This document shows positions 47,201-56,200 of a stretch of DNA of 64,000 nt, in pieces; the first letter of the stretch is position 1; every line of letters starts with the position of its first letter. Made by a program: the position numbers and the translations under genes. Below the pieces are notes generated by a model. That model worked only from the letters and a program-made list of their open reading frames with translations. It ran no database searches and was not told where the DNA came from. The stretch is from CAZFHA01 sp964518595 (lineage in GTDB: Bacteria; Bacillota; Clostridia; Saccharofermentanales; Saccharofermentanaceae), in assembly GCA_964518595.1 (NCBI GenBank), contig CAZFHA010000012.1, positions 1-64,000 of the forward strand, in the 5' to 3' direction.

Positions 47201-50200
47201 CAGGAACCGGCTCAATTCGAACTTGTTACTATTGGTGGCAAGGACTACTACTTTTACATTAGTGGCAGCGATAAGAATAATGCTCTAACAGGAGATGCTG
47301 TTTTCCAAGAGATTGCAGACAGTATTACTGTGACTGAAACTGCGACAAAAATTACCGTTACAATGTCGCTACCTTCAGAAGAAATGGATTCCTACTTGGC
47401 AGCAAATAGTGGCTACTTTACCTTTGAGGGCGAGAAAGTTTACGATGCAGATCAAAATGTAACTAAGGAAGTTATTAGCACAAGAGACCGAGTAAGCCGC
47501 ATGTTTAGCATGCACTTCTCCAATGATGGCATTATTTCTAGCGTTGCTAACGGCGTAGAGTTAGGAAATACTCCTGCTATTGAAAATAATAGCATTTTGG
47601 ATGAGATTCCTAATTTAGATTTTGATGATTTGGATCAGACTCAATATGCTACGAACACAGCTGCATTATCTAGCACAAGGCTTAAACTAGCCTCGGGGCA
47701 GGTTGCTACAAATCCTAATGCAATTTATGAAGAGGCCGTGAGAAATAAGCTTAAGATTGCCAATGAAAGGCATCTTTACAACTTAAATAAAAATAGTTCC
47801 ATGGGTGTTGCTGTAACTGGAACGAGCTACTTACCCTATATTACTAAAGAGTCAGAGTTGATAAATAACATCTACCTATCCACAGATAGTGGCTATAATG
47901 GTTTTGTAATTGGAGCCTCTAATGGTCGTTACTACAGAATGCCGGGTTCTTTAGATGGTAATAAATTTACCATTGGAAACTTAAAAGTGGATCGAGTTAA
48001 ATACCCAGCTGGTACAGGTAGAGCAGGGGGATTTGGTAGTGATAAGGACATGAAAGAGACCCACTACGGCTTTGTTTATGAGCTAAGTGGTGGTGTAGTT
48101 AAAAATCTCTTTATTGGAAGCGATAGTAAGATCATTGCCGAGGATGTTGGTGGCTTAAGTTACATGGTAAGTAATGGACGTACCAGCACAGATGATACAA
48201 ATGTAAACAACTCCTTTTTTGAAAATATTGGACCACAACTTCCTGCTGAAAGAGGGGTGGCTGCAAGCGTATATAACACTACAGTTTTAGCTAAGATTCA
48301 AGGTAAGAATGTTGGCGGATTCTCTTTGAAAACTGTGAGACGCTTTAATGATTCTGCAGATGTTTCTAATACTGCCATGAGAGCTGCTGCTACCTTTACC
48401 AACAGTAATTTTGGCGGAACAATTAATGCTATTTCTGGTGATAGTTTCTTTAGTAGTGGAAATGCAATGGCGGCTTCTTCTGTTAAAGCTGCAGGGATAC
48501 TTGGTTTTGTTAGTGGTTTAGCACATGCGGATGATATTGTATCCTCTGGAACTACTGGTTATTTCTCAACATCAGTAGAAATTAATGGTTGTTCAGTTAC
48601 TAAGGATGGTTATGTTTATGCAGCTCAAATTGCTTCAGGAATTTTAGGAGAGGCGCAATATGCTTCTGTGGCAAGTAGAGCCCAGAATGCAGTTATTCGT
48701 CGTAGTGTAAATAATGGCCTAATTGTCTCATCGCAACAAGCAAATGGGATTACTCAGGGATTTGAAGCTATTAACCCTGCTTCTGATTCTTTCTTAGAGG
48801 CTGCTTGCGTAGTTAAGAGTAATGTTAACGTTCTTTATTCTTACAATAATGGTGTTGTTCAGACACCTGAGACTACAGGTTTGGCTAGCGGAATCGGAAA
48901 TGTTTTAAGAGAAGCATCCTATAGTGCTAATAATGGTACCGTTATCGGTGGGATTGCTTCCGGTATTACTAATTATGGTGACCGGCATGCTGTAATTAAT
49001 CAGAACGCCAATAATGGCTATGTGCAGGGTAACCAAGTGGCCGGCGGAATTGTAGCTGTGGCTGCGCGTTATAATGGCAAGGCTGAGCCAATTCAAAACA
49101 TTCAGGTTCGTATTAGTGATAGCTATAATACAGGAATTGTGGTAGTTAAAACTAATAATGATAAGGCCAAGGCGATTGAGAATTCTTACGCCGGTGGTAT
49201 ACTGGGATACGCTTCCAGTCCAGATACCATTGACTGGAAAACCTTAAACCTTAACTCAATTTTGCCTACCGATAATCGCAGAACTATTGTTCAGTCCAGC
49301 TATAATGTTGGGCGAGTGTATTATTTAGAAAATGGTCAGCTATCTACCAATAACCGCAATGTCGGCGGAATCGTTGGTGGTGGATTGAATCGTTTAGTTG
49401 ATATAAAGAATGTCTACAATCTATCAGATTCTGAAGCGGTTGCAGGCACGGTTAAGATGGCTAAAGTGGCTAACATTAATTTTGCGAACTATGCAGCTGC
49501 TGCTACGAATTTAGGTTTAAATACAATTGTTCCTCCTTCGCCAGCGGATGGTATTGGTTACAATTACCGATTGACTGCTGTTGGTGATGTTCCATACGGA
49601 ACAAATGTTACGAACTTATCTTATGTAGATATGATGAGAATGGACAATTTCATTGGCTTTGGAAATAGTTGGGTCATAGATAGGACGGTTGATGCAAATG
49701 GACACAGCTATCCATTTCCGCAGTTTGTGGCTCGCGAAACTAGTCCTGCCTATGTGGGTGATACTAATATTGGCAATGTACCTGATTTTCAATATAATGT
49801 TGATTTTAACCAGAGAACTCATGGGGTTAAGATTGATGTTCCGGCTGGAACTATTAACATTGAGAACATTACTAAGAAAAAAGCTATACCTGTACAGATA
49901 CAATACAGTCAGTCAGCAGGCACAGCAACAAATGCCTTTGGGCAAAGTGTTCAGACCATAGTTGATAGTCATTACTCTATTCGCATTCCAAACTACAATT
50001 CTAATAAGGATTATGATATTTATGTCTTGGATGGAGATGCAAATGCCACTAACTATGCCAGTACACTAATCCGTAAGTATGAGATTATTCGCGGGGAAGT
50101 AAGAAGTGGGGGTAAACTACATAGTCAAGTTTCCACCTCTGAGGAAACCTTAGGCTACTTCGACCCTAACAATGTTAGTTTCTCAGGTAATACCCTTACT

Positions 50201-53200
50201 ATCAAAGATAAGGAGTCTGCGGGATGGTACATGCCGATAAATGGATACTATACCGTGGTCGCCATGGAGAGAAAAGAGAAGGGTGTAGAGACCTTCCCTG
50301 TAGCGCCAGGGTTTTGGGATACTATTCAAGGGTGGCTATTTGGCTCCCTACCTTCTTATGCTACTCTGGCTGGAATTGATAAGTCCAGTCTTCCCGGGTT
50401 GGTTTCTGAGCGGTTTGAAGTCCACTTTGGCGGAGCTGAAAGTGATGGTAGTAATATCCGTCCAGCTACAGGTACCTACGATTATGGAACAGTGAATAAA
50501 CCCTTTACGGTTACGGATCAATATGGGGTAATTGGATTAACTACCTCTGGTATTGCCAAGGGCGCTACTAATGGGCGTTATTATAAGCAGACCTCAGATA
50601 TCGTAATCTCTGATCGTTTTTACTCTATCTTCGAATTTAATGGCTTCTACAGTGGAAGTAAGACGACTACAGTAAAATATCCTAATAGTCAGCCAGTTGA
50701 TCAGGGCAACTATACGATCCATTACAATATGGCCAAGCAGGATTTTGGTTTCGCTTCATACTTAAGAACCTTCGATCCTTCAGGTACCTTTAGAGCAACC
50801 ATTAAGGATGTTAACTTTAATGTTAAGTCTGAAAATGATTATGCGATGAAAACCGGTAAGTATCTTGAAGCGGCTAACTATGTGGTGAACTTAGGTGTGG
50901 TTTCAGACTATACTGATAGCGCCGTAATTGATGGTGTTACCTTGGACGGATTGGTTGAAGTCAAAGGCTTTGATCCTTTAGCTACTCGACCAGGTTATAT
51001 TAACAATGCCTACGTCTTCGGTGGTGTTACTGCCTTTGCTCGTGAATCTGAGATCAACAACACGAAGAACAATGCGACTGTAGGTGCTAAGGCAAGTGCT
51101 GCTAGCTATAATTTACCTATCGGTAATGGCAATGCTACGATTCCCTACGAAACACATAGCACTGTTAATCTGGAAGTTGCCGGAATTATTGGCTTAACTG
51201 ATAATTCAAAGCTAAACCGTGTAATAAATAATGGACAGGTCATTTCTAGCTTGTCGAAGAAAGCTGCTGGTATCATTAATACCATGACCAATAATACACA
51301 GGCCACTCAATTGTCTAATGGTGGCTGGGTAAAGACACAAAGCGGCACAGCTGCAGGTCTCGTTGCAGATATGGTTAATGGCTCTATTAAACAGTCTTAC
51401 AATTCAGGTCGTGTTTCTGGGTTAGCGATTCAGGGTGTTGGCTCCGGTTCGGCTGCAGGTTTGGTGGCTAACTTAAATGGCGGTACAGCTGATCAAGTTT
51501 ATAACTCAGGTATTATTAGTGGTAGAAATCAGGGGGCTTTTACTCTTTCAAGTTCTGCTAAAGGTAGAATTGCCAGAGGATTTTACTTAAAGGATAGAGG
51601 GTTACTCTGGACTAGTTCTTACTCTCTGCCTGACTATCCGTCTATGATTTTGACGGATGAATCTGCACTCAGTCTTTATAGTGGATTCAGCTATACGCCT
51701 TTAGAAATTTGGCCTTTTGCTGATGATACGGCTACTACTTATGTAGTAACCCCGGCGAATCCGCTGACCGGTACACCTGCAGTGATTAATGATCCCTATG
51801 CCTTGGCATATAAAGATCTAAGTGACCAAAGTATAATGAGTGGAAAAGGTTTTAGCTTTGGAGCAAACAACTGGTATATGGATACTGTTTCTGAGAATCC
51901 AACCATTCCAGTTTCTGGAAGTAAGCTTCTGAGAGACTATGCCCTTGATCCTTATAGACTTCCACAATTTGACCAATATCGTCACTTAGATAGGCAACAT
52001 GAAAATTTCCCGATTTTCTTAGGGGAAGAGCATGAGTATGGTAAGGTGCCTTATAAGGGAGACACGAATCGTGCCCAATATGTACCTTATGTAACGGGGA
52101 CGGATACAAATGAGACCTTCAAGGATACCATAATGGTAGATCTTGATAATGTGAAGACTACATCACGCTACCAGCTATTGATTTATAAGGGTAATGCTGA
52201 CTTGAGCCGTGATGCCTCTAACCGTTTAATTGTAAATCCTGAGCTGACAATCTACATTGAACGTAAGTATGTGGATGTCCGAAACTTGTCTAGCACTGAC
52301 TTGGCTATCATTAATGATCCAGCCAACCTGCAGTACAGTAAAATTATTTCGGATACTAGCGGTGTTTATTACTATGAAATTATTGCTTCTGATGCTGAGG
52401 GTAAGGTTAGACCAGCTATCTTCGAGAACAAAGATATGTTTGAGAACAATACAGTTAATGTGATTCTAAACAATGATGTTTTGGATCAGTTGACTGAGCC
52501 TACAGATTCGGTAGCACCATACTACAGTATAACTGTACTTGAGTTTCAGCCGCCGGAGAGAGAAGAAGAGACTGATCCTAACAACTTCTACTCCAAGTTC
52601 AGTCCTCATTTCGCTGATGCTGTAGTTGGCCAGAATGACCCATGGGATTTTGGTACCTCAGAAAAGCCCTATCAGATTTCGACTCAGCGTAACTTAAATA
52701 ATCTGAGTCAGGGTGGCAACAGCCCAACCCCCGGTATTGAAAGTCATTACTTATCTGCCCATTTCTTGCAGACGCAGGATGTGCTTCTGACAAAGCAAAA
52801 GGCTACGGTGATACCTAATGGACTAGCTGTGCATACAGATATGTGGAATAGAGGAATTGGAACAGATACCATTCCATTCAGTGGTAGTTATGACGGTGCT
52901 TCTCTCGCCGTGGCAGACAAAAGAGACTATGTGAATAGCTCTAGCCCACTAAATTATAGTATCTTCAATCGTGTTGGAGATACTGGCCGTGTAAGTAATA
53001 TGAATACCGCAATTGGTTATCAGTTATATTCAAAAGCACCTTCTTGGCTGGTAGCGGAGAATGCTGGTGTGGTAGAAAATGTTAACTTTGCATCAACAGA
53101 CGCAACAAATAGAACCATAAGTATTGACAGCAGTGTGAAGTACTTTGGCTTGGCGGTTGGACGGACAGTGCAGCTCAGTACAGCCGTGCCTATAGTTAAA

Positions 53201-56200
53201 TCAGTGAATGTTGCTAACTCTCTAGCACTTCAGAGTTATATGTCAGATGCAAACTATGCTTTAGGCAGTGTAGTAGGAAGAACAGAAGGTAATATTTCTC
53301 TGATTGGGCTTAGTGCCAAGTCTTCTGTAACTGTTTCAGATAATTCGTCCAGTGTTAAAGCTCCGGCCGTTGGAGGTGTTGTTGGACTTGCCATTGAAAA
53401 CACCTTTGGTAATCAGGTGAACCTTGAAAATCTACAACATGAGGGTACAATTAAGAACTTTTTGACTAGCGGTGGTTATCCCGGTTCCGTTGGCGGTATT
53501 TTAGGCAAGGCAAAAAATGCCAATCTAGATATTTCTGGCCTGCGCACATCTGGAAGCTTGCAAGTATCCTCTTCGACTAATAATCGCAATGGTGAAGTTG
53601 GTGGATTGATTGGCTTTGTTGATAATCAACCGGATGGTGGTAATGTCTTACTCATGAGAGGACAATGGGAAGATGATGGTAGCGGACGCAACTCTACTGT
53701 TGCGGCTAATCAGAGCATAAGTATTCCTAAAGCGCAGTCAGTTTATGCTGTAGGTGGTCTAATTGGTAAGTTAACTAACACTACGACCACACTACAGAAT
53801 GTTGAAAAGAAGAACGATATCTCTATCAACTACGCACCTGCCGCAAGTAGCATTGGTGGAGTTGTTGGTGAGGTTCAGTCCTCGCCCATTACTCTTACCG
53901 ATTCTGCCTTTAACGGCAGCATCATTAGAGATACCACAAGCTTAAGTGCTGACTCCATGCGTGGTGGTGCTTACGGTGGTATCCTTGGTAGGGTTGGTAA
54001 TAGTATGGTGCAAATGCTCAATGTCAACTCTGGTAGATATGATTCGGCTACTGAAGCTTCTTTGACACGGATTGAGGTACTGAATAGTGCAAATCAAGAC
54101 ACAATAGTAGGTGGTATGATTGGTTATGCCTATGCTTCCAGTGGACAACCGGCACCGACTATAGAATTACTGGATAGCAACAACAATCAGGAACTAACCT
54201 TAAAGAATGGTTCTGCTTCTAGCAAACTTGGTGGTATTGTTGGTGCGTTGGATAATTACAACATCAATCTTAACCGAGTAGCCAATCAGGGTGATCTTAT
54301 TAGCCTAAATACTCTGGGAAGTCTCAGCGGAAGTTATGTTGGAGGATTGGTTGCCTACACGAAACAGTCTGGCTTTGATGCTAAGGATACCGACAATAAT
54401 GGTGCTATTAGAGTGGATAGCACCCGGGGTAGTACGGTTTACGCCGGAGGGTTCTTGGGTAGAGCAGATAGCAGTCGAATTACCCTTACGGATACGGATC
54501 CAAGCAAAGAAAGTAACGTTGTCAATAATGGTGGTCTGTTACTGAATGCTACTAACCCTGAAGCTTCAAACTTCTTTGCTGCTGGTGCGGTAGGCTATGC
54601 GCAGAACAGTGCCATAAACTCTACTGGCTTTAGAAATAATGGCTATATTACAGCCCAAAGTACTTCTGCTGACAGTAGTGTCAGACTCTCGGGTGCTCTT
54701 GCATTCGCAGAGGGCGATGCCCTGGCTAATGAGCCTTCTGTCAAGCTGATGGAGTCCTTAAATACTGGAAGTCTTACAGACAGCCGTACGTTGGCCGAGG
54801 GGGTAAGTACCTCTGGAATCTCTGTTGCTGCCGGTACACTGGGAGAGCTCTATAATAGTAAAACTGGTGCTCAAGTCGAGTACAATCATAATGTGGGAAC
54901 GCTATATGCTAAGCATGTTGCCGGAATACTATATGGAATTTCTTACCCCAGTAGTGAGACGGAAGAGAATGTGGCGGGGTATCTGGCCGAAAGCTCAAAT
55001 AAGTTTAATGTTAATGCAGGTGATCTGCAGGCTTTCGAAAAATTTGCTGATGCTTCTAATATTACTCCTATGTGGCAGTTGCCGGCTGCTAATGACGGTA
55101 CAAATGATCTGGATGGTAAGGAGGCAGCTGCGGACTTGAGTGCGATTGTTGTGTACTATAATGCAGGGCTGGAAGAGCGCATCTTGCCGGAATACGATCC
55201 TATTGATCCGCCTATTGAGAGCCTTGATAGTGTACTGCTTCGTTTGCCTGAGATGCAGGATCTGGGTATGTTCAAAGCCGAAACTGGCTGGGATGGAACT
55301 CAGATTGATAGTGCAACAGCTGATGTAGACACACCTTGGATGATTGGAACAGGAAATGATGGAACAGAGCCAATTGATCCGCAGGAGTACACGCTAGCAA
55401 GACTACGCGACAATGCATTTACTGATAATGGTTTAGGTGGTTACTCTAGCGGCGCTCCAAGAGTCTTAAGTGTTGCCAGTCAGGCCGTTGATGTAGCTGG
55501 AATAGGACCCATGGATGCATATCTGATTACTTGGCAGTATGACGGTGAGGTAAACTTAGCACTAGATAAGTTTACAATCTACCTTGAAAAAGATGGAAAA
55601 ATTCTCATGCAGCTGAGACCTTCTGAGCTACTGCTTACAGCTCAGGCTGAAAATCAGTACACCTTCTTACTCAGACCTGAGTATATTGCCGCCCTTACTA
55701 ACGGCTTAGAACCAGACGCAAGTTTGACTGCAGATGTTAGTGTTGGTATAACTCGTGGAACGGGAGCTAGAAATGTCCGCGGATTGCCTGGTGGAGGAAT
55801 TCTCTTAGAGGCAACGGAAGGTGTACCGGAAGTTTCTGTTGCGATGCCGGATGGACAGGCTAGAGCACTTTGGGCACCTATTGACTACCATACTCTACCT
55901 TTCAATGCAGTTGGAAATGTGGTTGTTGACTACGCAATGACTAGACTGGGTGATCCTTATTCTATCGTACTGGCTGGTACTGGCCGCTACTTAGATTGTA
56001 GCTACTTAGCTCTAATGGCATATCGCCAGATTGGTATTGAGTTACCACGGGTAGCTTCGGCTCAAGCCAAGTATGTTGTTGATAGGGGACTAACTGTCTC
56101 TAGAGATGACTTGCAACCAGGAGACTTGGTATTCTGGAGTCTAAAACAGAATGGTGAGTTCATGAATATCACTCACGTAGGTATTTATGCCGGTAATGGA

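Noticed and set aside
40300..54960. Regular short DNA repeats suggesting a CRISPR array or satellite
   Set aside because: The repeats are in frame, code for GLUG cores, vary at third positions and lie within one open frame; spacing is irregular.
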